DNA of 64,000 nucleotides, from positions 62,001 through 126,000 of the forward strand of contig MDLC01000003.1 in NCBI GenBank assembly GCA_001723645.1, in the 5' to 3' direction. The position numbers were made by a program, and so were the translations under genes. The first letter of the stretch is position 1; each line of letters starts with the position of its first letter. The DNA comes from Candidatus Endobugula sertula. GTDB taxonomy: Bacteria > Pseudomonadota > Gammaproteobacteria > Pseudomonadales > Cellvibrionaceae. The notes below the pieces were generated by a model. That model was not told the DNA's origin. It worked only from the letters and a program-made list of their open reading frames with translations, and searched no databases. This document shows, piece by piece, positions 50,438 through 58,932 of this stretch.

Positions 50438-52663
50438 TTAATGGATACCCTTCCAGTACTCACGGTTGAGCAGCAACACAAAGACAAAAAGTACTACCAA
50501 GAATAACAATACGTAGATACCCAAGCTTTTACGTTCTTCGGCAATAGGTTCACCAATATACTCAACAAAATTAACCAAATCGTAAATTGCTTGATCAAAC
50601 TCTTCTGAAGTCATCGAACCTTTTTGTGCCCCTTCCACTAAAGCGCCACAATGCTCATCCATAACAGCTTCACCCAGCGCATTACGTACCGTTTTACCAT
50701 GAGAGTCTAATTTAGGCCCTGCGCCACATTCCAATAAGCCTTGCAGCTCTAACATCACATGTGGCATCCCCACATTAGGAAACACTCGGTTATTGACCCC
50801 CGTTGGACGACTAGAGTCTTTATAGAAACTACGTAAATAAGTATAAAGCCACTCAGGAGAGCGAACACGCGCCACCAACGTCAAATCAGGAGGCGTAGTC
50901 CCAAACCAAGCCTTAGACTTTTCGGGAGCCATAGAAATATCCATTAATCCACCAATTTTTTGATCCGTAAAAACCAACTGTTTCATCATGACATCATGAG
51001 GAATACCCAAATCATCAGCAACGCGCTCATAGCGAGAATACTTAGCCGAGTGGCAGCCCATACAATAGTTGATAAACCACTTGGCTCCACGCTGTAAAGA
51101 AGGTTTATCCTTTAAATCTACCTGATATGTATCACAAGGGATAGAACCACAAGCAAAAGCCCCACCTCCAGCAACCGCTTTAATAGGTACTACGGTCATA
51201 ACAACAAAGAACAACACACCTAACCACACCAAACCTAAAGGCAAGCCCTTATCCTGTGTACGCACAGGTTCTGCGTGCACAACATCTTTTGTGGTGAGTA
51301 TTGGTAGCAACAAAGTTAACAGAGACAAACCAACACCAAATAGGCGCACAATAATCGATACATCCTTACCCAAGAAGGCAAAAGAAATATTCAACATCAT
51401 CGCTGCCAGCACGATACAGATAACCCAGTTCAATATAGATTTGGCTTTAGGGCTCTCGGGATTACTCCAAAGTGGCATAGTAAAGAAGAAAACAAAATAG
51501 AATACAGTGCCCAATTGGGACAATACAGTTCGCCCTTCCGTTGGAGACTTCACACCCAAATAGCCCAAAATAACAAAGTTAGCCGCAAACAATAGCAACA
51601 TAATTTTTGGTAACCAGCCTTTATAACGAATAGACTTTACTGGACTCTTATCGAGCCAAGGCAACACAAACAGAATGGCAATCGCAGCCCCCATAGCGAT
51701 AAAGCCAAGCAACTTCGCAGTAAACACACCACCAAGGTCAATGGTAACCGCCCGCAAAATGGCATAAAACGGTGTAAAGTACCAAACTGGCGCAATATGC
51801 TCTGGGGTCTTCAAGTTGTTGGCAGCTTCAAAGTTAGCATGTTCCAGGAAGAAGCCACCCATTTCAGGCATAAAGAATAAAATAAAGCAGAAAACAAACA
51901 GGAATACCGTAATACCTACCATATCATGCACAGTATAGTAAGGGTGAAAAGGCACCCCGTCACGAGGAATCCCATTTTCATCTTTATTCTTTTTAATCTC
52001 AACACCATCGGGGTTGTTAGAGCCGACTTCGTGTAGCGCTAAGATATGTAGAACAACCAAGGCCAACAATACAATGGGTAAAGCAATAACATGAAGCGAA
52101 AAGAAGCGGTTCAAAGTAATACCTGAAATCAGGTAATCACCCCGTATCCATTGCACTAGATCTTCACCAATATAGGGAATTGCACCAAACAAAGAAACAA
52201 TTACCTGGGCTCCCCAGTAAGACATTTGTCCCCAAGGCAGTACATATCCCATAAAGGCTTCTGCCATCAGTGCCAAATAGATAGTCATACCAAAAATCCA
52301 CACCAGCTCACGAGGCGCTTTATAAGATCCATAGAGCAAACCACGAAACATATGGAGATAAACCACAACAAAAAACGCTGATGCTCCCGTCGAATGCAGG
52401 TAACGAATGAGCCAACCCCACTCCACATCGCGCATAATATATTCAACGGAGGCAAACGCCCGCTCGGCGGAAGGCTCAAAACTCATCACCAGCCAAATAC
52501 CCGTTAATAACTGATTAACAAGCACTAAAAGAGACAAAACACCAAAGAAATACCAAAAATTAAAGTTTTTCGGAGCGTAGTATTTTCCCATGTGGGTATC
52601 CCACGCTCGTTGCACTGGCAGACGATCATCCACCCAATTCCATAAACCTGTTAACCAATTCAT
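50438..52663 (-). CDS. petBC: Fused cytochrome b / cytochrome c1 of the ubiquinol:cytochrome c reductase
   Basis: One 741-residue frame contains both cytochrome b and c1. Residues 1-400 are cytochrome b: heme ligand candidates H90/H104 and H191/H206, GYVLPWGQMSYWGA near 139-152, and the Qo motif PVWY (292-295). Residues 405-460 add helices, and about 474-502 look like an internal signal sequence (LPLGLVWLGVLFFVVMTVVP then KAVAGGGAFA). After that comes cytochrome c1 with heme site CMGCH (534-538), axial Met in the GMPHVM region (633-637) and a C-terminal anchor at about 713-732. The usual gammaproteobacterial arrangement is two genes; a single precursor is known from Bradyrhizobium (fbcH). No stop or frameshift separates the parts. 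Confidence 0.93.
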   Translation of the reverse strand: MNWLTGLWNWVDDRLPVQRAWDTHMGKYYAPKNFNFWYFFGVLSLLVLVNQLLTGIWLVMSFEPSAERAFASVEYIMRDVEWGWLIRYLHSTGASAFFVVVYLHMFRGLLYGSYKAPRELVWIFGMTIYLALMAEAFMGYVLPWGQMSYWGAQVIVSLFGAIPYIGEDLVQWIRGDYLISGITLNRFFSLHVIALPIVLLALVVLHILALHEVGSNNPDGVEIKKNKDENGIPRDGVPFHPYYTVHDMVGITVFLFVFCFILFFMPEMGGFFLEHANFEAANNLKTPEHIAPVWYFTPFYAILRAVTIDLGGVFTAKLLGFIAMGAAIAILFVLPWLDKSPVKSIRYKGWLPKIMLLLFAANFVILGYLGVKSPTEGRTVLSQLGTVFYFVFFFTMPLWSNPESPKAKSILNWVICIVLAAMMLNISFAFLGKDVSIIVRLFGVGLSLLTLLLPILTTKDVVHAEPVRTQDKGLPLGLVWLGVLFFVVMTVVPIKAVAGGGAFACGSIPCDTYQVDLKDKPSLQRGAKWFINYCMGCHSAKYSRYERVADDLGIPHDVMMKQLVFTDQKIGGLMDISMAPEKSKAWFGTTPPDLTLVARVRSPEWLYTYLRSFYKDSSRPTGVNNRVFPNVGMPHVMLELQGLLECGAGPKLDSHGKTVRNALGEAVMDEHCGALVEGAQKGSMTSEEFDQAIYDLVNFVEYIGEPIAEERKSLGIYVLLFLVVLFVFVLLLNREYWKGIH

Positions 52664-53268
52664 GATGCAACTCCCCCGTCTTCACCAATCACCACCACGG
52701 TATCTGTTTTATAAAAATGGGGGGGAATTTCCAAATTGATAGGAGCGGGAACCCCTTTATAAACCCTACCCGCCAAATCAAATCTTGAGCCGTGACACGG
52801 GCAGAAGAATCCCCCCTGCCAAGAATCACCACCTAAATCCTGGGCTCCCACATCTGGCCGAAATTTAGGTGCACATCCCAGATGTGTACAAACACCCAAC
52901 ATAATCATAAATTCTGGATTACGAGAACGCGTTTCGTTTTTAGCATATTCAGGCTGAACGGACTTGGTGGAAGCCGGGTCACGAATACTGGCGTCTTCCT
53001 CAACCTTTTTAAGCCCAGCCAATGCTTCTTCTGTGCGACGGATAATATAGACGGGCTTGCCACGCCACTCCTCAGTCACCATTTGACCAGGGCCAATTTT
53101 GGCCAGATTGATTAAGATTGGCGCTCCCGCTGCTTTGGCTTTAGCACTTGGGTTCCATGAACCCACAAACGGTACGGCAACAGCCACCGCTCCTGCTCCA
53201 CCCACAACAGATGTCGCAGCGGTTAAAAAACGACGTCGACCTTGGTTGACCACTTCGCCATCACTCAT
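52660..53268 (-). CDS. petA: Rieske iron-sulfur subunit of cytochrome bc1
   Basis: The 202-residue protein carries the 2Fe-2S cluster of the bc1 complex. The N-terminal RRRFLTAATSVVGGAG is a twin-arginine type signal anchor. The cluster ligands lie in CTHLGC (127-132) and CPCHG (156-160). It overlaps petBC by 4 bases (ATGA), so the complex subunits are made from one transcript. It lies downstream of rplM-rpsI. Confidence 0.97.
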   Translation of the reverse strand: MSDGEVVNQGRRRFLTAATSVVGGAGAVAVAVPFVGSWNPSAKAKAAGAPILINLAKIGPGQMVTEEWRGKPVYIIRRTEEALAGLKKVEEDASIRDPASTKSVQPEYAKNETRSRNPEFMIMLGVCTHLGCAPKFRPDVGAQDLGGDSWQGGFFCPCHGSRFDLAGRVYKGVPAPINLEIPPHFYKTDTVVVIGEDGGVAS

Positions 53269-53486
53269 GACGTTATTCTCCCATCACTACTGAAATACTT
53301 ACGGTAAGAGTCACTTTAATCAGCAATACAACATGTACAAAATACCCACTGAAAAAAGTAAATTTCTCGTTTAATACTTAATAGGCTTTCTGATTTTTCT
53401 CATAATAAAAATGGCCACATGGTAATGAAATTAGACTATACTGACAAGAATCGCCACACATTACTCATGTATTCATCGATTGTAGC

Positions 53487-53527
53487 CAAAAAAAATGCTC
53501 AGACCGCAAACAACCTGAGCATTTTTT
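53487..53527 (-). terminator. Terminator after rpsI
   Basis: Minus strand: AAAAATGCTCAG, a 12-base loop, CTGAGCATTTTTTTT. The stem is GC-bearing and followed by a long T run, a classical rho-independent terminator 17 bases after the rpsI stop. It separates rplM-rpsI from petA. Confidence 0.9.
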
Positions 53528-53543
53528 AAGCAAATTAACGGGA

Positions 53544-53936
53544 TTAACGTTTCGAAAATTGTGGTTTCTTACGTGCCTTACGCAGGCCCACTTTCTTACG
53601 CTCAACCTCACGAGCGTCACGAGTCACATAACCCGCTGCCCGTAGTGACGAGCGATTTTCTTCATCATATTGCATGAGCGCACGAGTCAAACCGTGACGA
53701 ATTGCACCTGCCTGACCAAAGCTACCACCACCTTTAACAGTAGCCTTAATATCAAACTGTTCTGTGACTTCCAGCAATTCTAATGGCTGACGGACAATCA
53801 TACGCGCAACTTCACGACCAAAATATTCATCAAGAGAACGACCATTAATAGTCATTGCACCTGAACCCTTCGTAATAAATACTCGAGCAGTCGACGTTTT
53901 TCGTCGCCCAGTACCGTAATATTGAGTAGCTGACAT
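53544..53936 (-). CDS. rpsI: 30S ribosomal protein S9
   Basis: The 130-residue product is S9, whose C-terminal tail reaches the P-site tRNA. It has [35 protein letters not shown] and the C-terminal [17 protein letters not shown] with the conserved terminal K-R. The second of two neighbouring ATGs (53936) gives the standard length. It follows rplM by about 13 bases. Confidence 0.98.
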   Translation of the reverse strand: MSATQYYGTGRRKTSTARVFITKGSGAMTINGRSLDEYFGREVARMIVRQPLELLEVTEQFDIKATVKGGGSFGQAGAIRHGLTRALMQYDEENRSSLRAAGYVTRDAREVERKKVGLRKARKKPQFSKR

Positions 53937-53949
53937 CATTGGCTCCTGG

Positions 53950-54378
53950 TTATAGTGTCAGTTCTTGTGGCTGTTGAGCAGCATGTGGATGCTCAATACC
54001 CGCATAAACTTTCAATTTTTTAAACATTGCACGACCTAGGGGGCCTTTAGGTAACATACCTTTAACAGCACTTTCAATCGTACGCTCAGGTGCTTTTTGA
54101 ATCATCTTCTCAAAGCTGAGTGTCTTAATACCTCCCACGTAACCAGTATGACGATGGTACATCTTGTTTTTCGCCTTGTTACCAGTTACCTGGACTTTTT
54201 CAGCGTTAACAACCACGATGTAATCACCTGTATCGACATGAGGAGTGTACTCTGGTTTGTGCTTGCCGCGTAAGCGGGTAGCAATCTCTGTAGCCATCCG
54301 GCCCAGAGTTTTGCCTTCAGCATTAATAACGTACCAGTCACGCTTTACCGTGGCTGGATTGGCACTTATAGTCTTCAT
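53950..54378 (-). CDS. rplM: 50S ribosomal protein L13
   Basis: The 142-residue product is L13, an early assembly protein. It has [40 protein letters not shown] and [23 protein letters not shown]. An upstream ATG would add eight residues; the one at 54378 gives the E. coli length exactly. rplM and rpsI form the usual two-gene operon. Confidence 0.98.
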   Translation of the reverse strand: MKTISANPATVKRDWYVINAEGKTLGRMATEIATRLRGKHKPEYTPHVDTGDYIVVVNAEKVQVTGNKAKNKMYHRHTGYVGGIKTLSFEKMIQKAPERTIESAVKGMLPKGPLGRAMFKKLKVYAGIEHPHAAQQPQELTL

Positions 54379-54420
54379 GTTGTATTTGCCTTTGAAGTAC
54401 ATCCCGAAAAAAGAGCGCGG

Positions 54421-54449
54421 ATTTTATATGATTGTGGAGATTAGAGCAA
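54421..54449 (-). promoter_or_regulatory. Promoter of rplM-rpsI
   Basis: On the minus strand TTGCTC (54444-54449), a 17-base spacer and TAAAAT (54421-54426) are followed by a CCGCGCTC discriminator, like the other ribosomal promoters in this window. It is about 40 bases before the rplM start. Confidence 0.65.
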
Positions 54450-54573
54450 GTGGCAGTCTTTCCATGCAGGGCCCGTAAATGACAAATCATGCCATTTTCT
54501 CTTGAAAAAAATAGCTCATTCCCTGAATTGATCGTCAAGAACGACCTGAAACCCTAGGCTGTTGATTTTGAAG

Positions 54574-55251
54574 TCAATCGCTGATTAAATCCTGATTTGG
54601 TACTAGTACGATTTCTACACGTCTATTTCTCTGTCTATTTTCTTCACTATCATTATCAACGACTGGCTTAAACTTGGAATGCCCCAACGCGGTCATCCTT
54701 GCAGAATCAATATTGTTGTTTTCCAAAAAGCGTACCACACTCACTGCACGTAACACGGATAGCTCCCAATTAGTAGGAATCCTGGATGCAAGAATAGAAC
54801 CTATTGGGACATCATCTGTATGACCTTCTACTTGAATACTTTCCTGAGAGTTTACCAGAGTTGCTGCTATTCGAGTCAGTACAGCTTCACCTTTAGGAAG
54901 AATAACGATACTACCCGATTGAAACAATACTTTATCCATGACTTTAACGGTTAAATAACCACGCAGCCTCTCTATCTCTATATTTTTTGCTTCAATATCC
55001 TGTGCAAGTTGCTCTATAAGTTCATGCTCACGCAATAATAACTGTCGGTCTTTAGCTTCTTGCAATACCCGTTGTTCATCACATTGAACACGCGTTTCAG
55101 CTAATTCATTTTCACAAGCCACAACATTCTCACTTAACTCATCAATGATGACATTCATCTCAAAGATCGAGTCTTCCTTTTCCTCAAGCAGTACATTTTT
55201 TTCATCAATGATCGCTTTATGCTGACTACACCCCACTATAATAATGAGCAT
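54574..55251 (-). CDS. OmpA/MotB-domain envelope protein, probably a lipoprotein
   Basis: The frame from the first ATG (55251) encodes 225 residues: a hydrophobic start LIIIVGC (lipobox-like), a long coiled coil (about 15-95) and a C-terminal OmpA-family peptidoglycan-binding domain with VEGHTDDVPIG, WELSVLRAVSVVRFLENN, ALGHSKFKPVVDN and NRQRNRRVEIVL. It would tie the outer membrane to peptidoglycan. The ATG lacks a ribosome binding site. A good one (AGGAAG) lies upstream before ATGs at 55298 and 55292, which are in another frame, so the start may be frameshifted (see findings). Confidence 0.8.
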   Translation of the reverse strand: MLIIIVGCSQHKAIIDEKNVLLEEKEDSIFEMNVIIDELSENVVACENELAETRVQCDEQRVLQEAKDRQLLLREHELIEQLAQDIEAKNIEIERLRGYLTVKVMDKVLFQSGSIVILPKGEAVLTRIAATLVNSQESIQVEGHTDDVPIGSILASRIPTNWELSVLRAVSVVRFLENNNIDSARMTALGHSKFKPVVDNDSEENRQRNRRVEIVLVPNQDLISD

Positions 55252-55407
55252 AATTACTGTTAAAGTCGCAATAACACTGTTGTAAAAGTCATAATCATCT
55301 TCCTGTCTTAAAGCATAGAAACCATTGAAATTTTGCGTCTATGGGCATAATAGCAGTTGACTAATATCAAAGTAGAACCACGCGAACAACCAAACGGTAA
55401 TTTTATT

Positions 55408-56583
55408 TTATATACTTGCATTTACCGCCTTTGACATGCCGAGTTTACTCAATAAATAAAAAGTAGTTGATCCAAGCCCCACCAGAAAAATAAAGAATAA
55501 TGTTAGAAGGCCAATGAGTGGAATAGCACTTAATATTAATAAGACCATCAGCGCTACCACAATAGATAATAAACGCCATAACGTTGTTTTTTCGCGGTTT
55601 CTCCTGATGTATGTTAACAACCGATCGCCGACATAAAAAATAGCGATGAAGTAACCCATAATTAACAAAGCAATATAGAATAGCAACACGAGTAGTGCGA
55701 GTGGGGCACCCAAGATAGTGATAAACAACAAAATAATAAGAGGGGGTGTGATGAGGAATATCATCAATCCGACAGCGATACACTGTAAAAAACGCAACGA
55801 AACCGTATCTGATGCAGTCATAAACATATCAGGTAAAAGCAGATAAAGAATACCAACAGAGATAACAATGCTAAGTAAAAAAAGAATAGAAATGGTAATA
55901 CTTAACTCTTTCAATGTTTCCAGACTAGACGATTGCCAATCAGGCAAAGGCTGTTTCCTGACACTGCCACTAATAACCGAGCCAGGGTGGATATTAGCTT
56001 CCTCCGCACTAGTATAGGTAAAATTCCCCATAATTTTGGCAGTGGGTAAAATCTGGATGTTTTTTGCATAGAGTGTGACATCACCTGCTATTTCACCAGC
56101 GATAATAATCTCCCTGCCTTTAATAATTAATTCATCACCTGCACGACCATTAAATTCAATAGAACCACCGACTAGCCAGGCTCTATTACCCACCGTTGAA
56201 TGGGATGAAAATTGGATTAAACCCCCCGCGATAATTGCATCTTCAGTGATATTACCATTAACAATAACCTGACCACCGGCCAGCCTAGCATCATCACCTA
56301 TATCTCCATCAATGGTTATATTTTTTGCTGTGGCGATTACATCTTCCGATATTTTTTCCTCGATAGTGACACGCCTCCCAACAGCAACCACGTCACCATC
56401 AACATTCGCTTTTACGGTAATCTGAGAACCGGCAAGATAAATATCATGATCAATATCATCTTGAATAAAAACTATTTTATCGGTTTTATTTTTAGGGCTT
56501 TGCTGATCTTCCAAATCAATATCGGCCACTAAATCACTACCGTAAATTAGAGCGAGTAAAATAATCATGTACCGAACAATCAT
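55408..56583 (-). CDS. Bactofilin-like membrane protein with a beta-helix repeat region
   Basis: About 391 residues from ATG at 56583, which starts a plausible signal peptide (MIVRYMIILLALIYGSDLVA). Roughly residues 45-210 consist of about nine repeats of 17-19 residues of the form 'D..(I/V)(A/L)AG..(V/I).(I/V).G.I..', as in polymer-forming bactofilins. The C-terminal 160 residues have four hydrophobic helices. The repeat region would sit in the periplasm, unlike cytoplasmic bactofilins. I know of this combination only as an uncharacterised 'polymer-forming cytoskeletal' annotation. An ATG 26 codons upstream is possible. Confidence 0.65.
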   Translation of the reverse strand: MIVRYMIILLALIYGSDLVADIDLEDQQSPKNKTDKIVFIQDDIDHDIYLAGSQITVKANVDGDVVAVGRRVTIEEKISEDVIATAKNITIDGDIGDDARLAGGQVIVNGNITEDAIIAGGLIQFSSHSTVGNRAWLVGGSIEFNGRAGDELIIKGREIIIAGEIAGDVTLYAKNIQILPTAKIMGNFTYTSAEEANIHPGSVISGSVRKQPLPDWQSSSLETLKELSITISILFLLSIVISVGILYLLLPDMFMTASDTVSLRFLQCIAVGLMIFLITPPLIILLFITILGAPLALLVLLFYIALLIMGYFIAIFYVGDRLLTYIRRNREKTTLWRLLSIVVALMVLLILSAIPLIGLLTLFFIFLVGLGSTTFYLLSKLGMSKAVNASI

Positions 56584-56803
56584 TGTTGTCACCACAAAGC
56601 TACTTTTATCAGGGAGAGAGCTTACAATAAAGTGTGAATGATTCCCTTTGATCCATATCAATAAAGTGGTAAATCGATATGTGTGTTATTCCACTAAAGG
56701 GCATCTCTAAAATCTGTTGATAAACATATTACGCTGACTACTGAACTCAGAGAAAAGAATATTTTACAATAAAGATAATTAACTATTACACCGTATTGAT
56801 TCC

Positions 56804-58699
56804 TTATTTTTTTACTTTTTTACCTACAGAGTCTTTGACTTGAGTAACTTTGCTCATATCAATAGACAAACATTCTGCAATTTCTGGTTGGTAAAGAGTT
56901 TCTTTTTCTTTTAATAGATGAATTAACTGTTCTACAGGCAAACGGTATTCAAGAATAATCGATTCTACTCTTTTCTCGGCGGTTAACAGGATATTTCTCA
57001 CCGCATTATCAATCTTCTGAGCCGAGCTTTCGCTGTGCAGGCGTGGCTGAGCAACTTCACGACCAAGAAAAGGGTGCTCATCAGATTCACGACAATCCAT
57101 AGGACCAACCTCCTCTGACATCCCCCAGCGGGTCACCATTGATCGAGCCAGAGCCGTTGCCTGATGGATATCATCGTCGGCGCCTGAACTAATATCAATC
57201 AAAAAAATACGTTCAGCCACACGCCCTGCCAACATCACTGCCAAACGGTCACACAAATACGTTTTGGACAGCGTATAACGCTCGGCTCCTGGCAATTGTT
57301 GTGTTGCTCCAAGCGCTTTACCGCGAGGAATAATTGATACCTTAAATAAAGGATCTGCTTGGGGTAAATAATACGCAGCTGCCGTATGGCCAGCTTCATG
57401 TACTGCGAGACGATGAACCTCATCAGGTTGAATGGCCAGGTTGCGCTTATTACCAAACAGGACTTTATCTCTCATTTGATCAAAATCTTCCATGGTAATT
57501 TGTGTGCGTTTTTTCCTCGCGGTGCGCATAGCGGCTTCATTCACCAGATTTTTTAAATCCGCACCGGAAAACCCTGGGGTTCCTGATGCAATTTTTTCCA
57601 AATCTACATCTGTAGCCAGAGGACTTTTTCGCGTGTGAACCTTTAAAATAGCCCGCCGTGCCGAACGATCAGGCAAGTCCAGTGTAATATGACGATCAAA
57701 GCGTCCAGGGCGCAGTAGTGCAGGATCAAGTACATCGGGCCGATTGGTCGCTGCCAATACCACAACCGCTTCATGACCAGAGAACCCATCCATCTCTGCC
57801 AAAATCTGATTAAGGGTTTGCTCACGTTCATCATGACCACCACCAAATCCAGCCCCTCTAGTTCTACCAACTGCGTCGATTTCATCGATAAAAATAATAC
57901 TAGGTGCCCTTTCCTTGGCTTGTTTAAACAATGCTCTCACCCGGGCAGCCCCAACACCTACAAACATTTCAATAAATTCTGACGCAGATATAGAACAAAA
58001 GGGAACACCGGCCTCACCAGCGAGTGCTCTTGCCAATAACGTTTTACCTGTGCCCGGTGGCCCCATTAACAAAATACCATGAGGCACTTCCGCCCCCAAA
58101 TTTTGGTACATTTCAGGACAATTTATATAATCCAGCAACTCAGTGATTTCGTTTTTGGCATTATCCTGACCTGCCACATCGTCAAAAGTTGTATCCGGTG
58201 TGGGGCTACTGATATCCATGTTGGGATTTAAAAATTTACTTATTTCACCACCGCCCCCAATACCTCCCATACCATTGCGATTAAGACGCCGTATAAACCA
58301 CACATAAAAACCAATAATTAACAACCAAGGTAATAAACCACCCACAATAATGCCGAGCAGGTTTTGTTTCTCTAACGGCTTAACTTTAACCATCACTTGG
58401 TTTTTTTCCATAAGAGGGAGTAACTTATCATCACCAAACTCAGGAATATAGGTTCGAACCAATAAACTCAATAAGCGACCTTCAGACAAACTAACAGCCT
58501 GTTTTAACACTGCTTTTATCTCATTACCCTGCAAGGTAACTTCAACCACTCTGTCTGTCTGCAAAAACTCCTTAAATTGGTTATAGGAAACATCTACATG
58601 CTTATCTAACACATTAGGTTGCTTCAAAAACCAAAACACCAATATTATCAAGGGGATAAGCCACAGTGATGACAGTGGTGTTTTTGGCGATGCACTCAT
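56804..58699 (-). CDS. FtsH-type AAA+ zinc metalloprotease (probable paralogue)
   Basis: The 631-residue membrane protease has two N-terminal helices (about 11-26 and 113-136) around a periplasmic domain, an AAA+ domain with Walker A GPPGTGKT (213-220), Walker B IIFIDEID (268-275) and second region of homology (316-336), and a protease domain with zinc site HEAGH (434-438) and a third-ligand Asp in [10 protein letters not shown] (508-510). It fits FtsH throughout. The usual ftsH partners rrmJ, folP and glmM are not here, so it is more likely a second FtsH. It follows the OmpA and bactofilin-like genes on the same strand, but with gaps of over 140 bases. Confidence 0.88.
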   Translation of the reverse strand: MSASPKTPLSSLWLIPLIILVFWFLKQPNVLDKHVDVSYNQFKEFLQTDRVVEVTLQGNEIKAVLKQAVSLSEGRLLSLLVRTYIPEFGDDKLLPLMEKNQVMVKVKPLEKQNLLGIIVGGLLPWLLIIGFYVWFIRRLNRNGMGGIGGGGEISKFLNPNMDISSPTPDTTFDDVAGQDNAKNEITELLDYINCPEMYQNLGAEVPHGILLMGPPGTGKTLLARALAGEAGVPFCSISASEFIEMFVGVGAARVRALFKQAKERAPSIIFIDEIDAVGRTRGAGFGGGHDEREQTLNQILAEMDGFSGHEAVVVLAATNRPDVLDPALLRPGRFDRHITLDLPDRSARRAILKVHTRKSPLATDVDLEKIASGTPGFSGADLKNLVNEAAMRTARKKRTQITMEDFDQMRDKVLFGNKRNLAIQPDEVHRLAVHEAGHTAAAYYLPQADPLFKVSIIPRGKALGATQQLPGAERYTLSKTYLCDRLAVMLAGRVAERIFLIDISSGADDDIHQATALARSMVTRWGMSEEVGPMDCRESDEHPFLGREVAQPRLHSESSAQKIDNAVRNILLTAEKRVESIILEYRLPVEQLIHLLKEKETLYQPEIAECLSIDMSKVTQVKDSVGKKVKK

Positions 58700-58932
58700 G
58701 ACAGTAGCCCCTTGTGACTGTTCACTTTATTTTATGAGTGATTATTAAATAACAATGAAAGCACATAGGGGTTGATCTATATCAGTTCTATTCTTAAGAG
58801 CACCTTTAAAAGTTTCAGCAGTTTTTCAGACATTGCATGCAACACAGCTTGACGATTCCACAACGTAGAGTGGCGTTTTATAAGGCATTCAACAACGATA
58901 CCCACCAACCAACATCCACGCTATCTATCTCC
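58700..58932. other. Gap downstream of the Tc toxin C gene
   Basis: This 233-base stretch holds no open frame of note, no GC-rich hairpin with a T run and no attachment site I can see. In particular there is no small acidic gene that could serve as immunity protein for the toxin tail encoded just before it. Confidence 0.5.
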
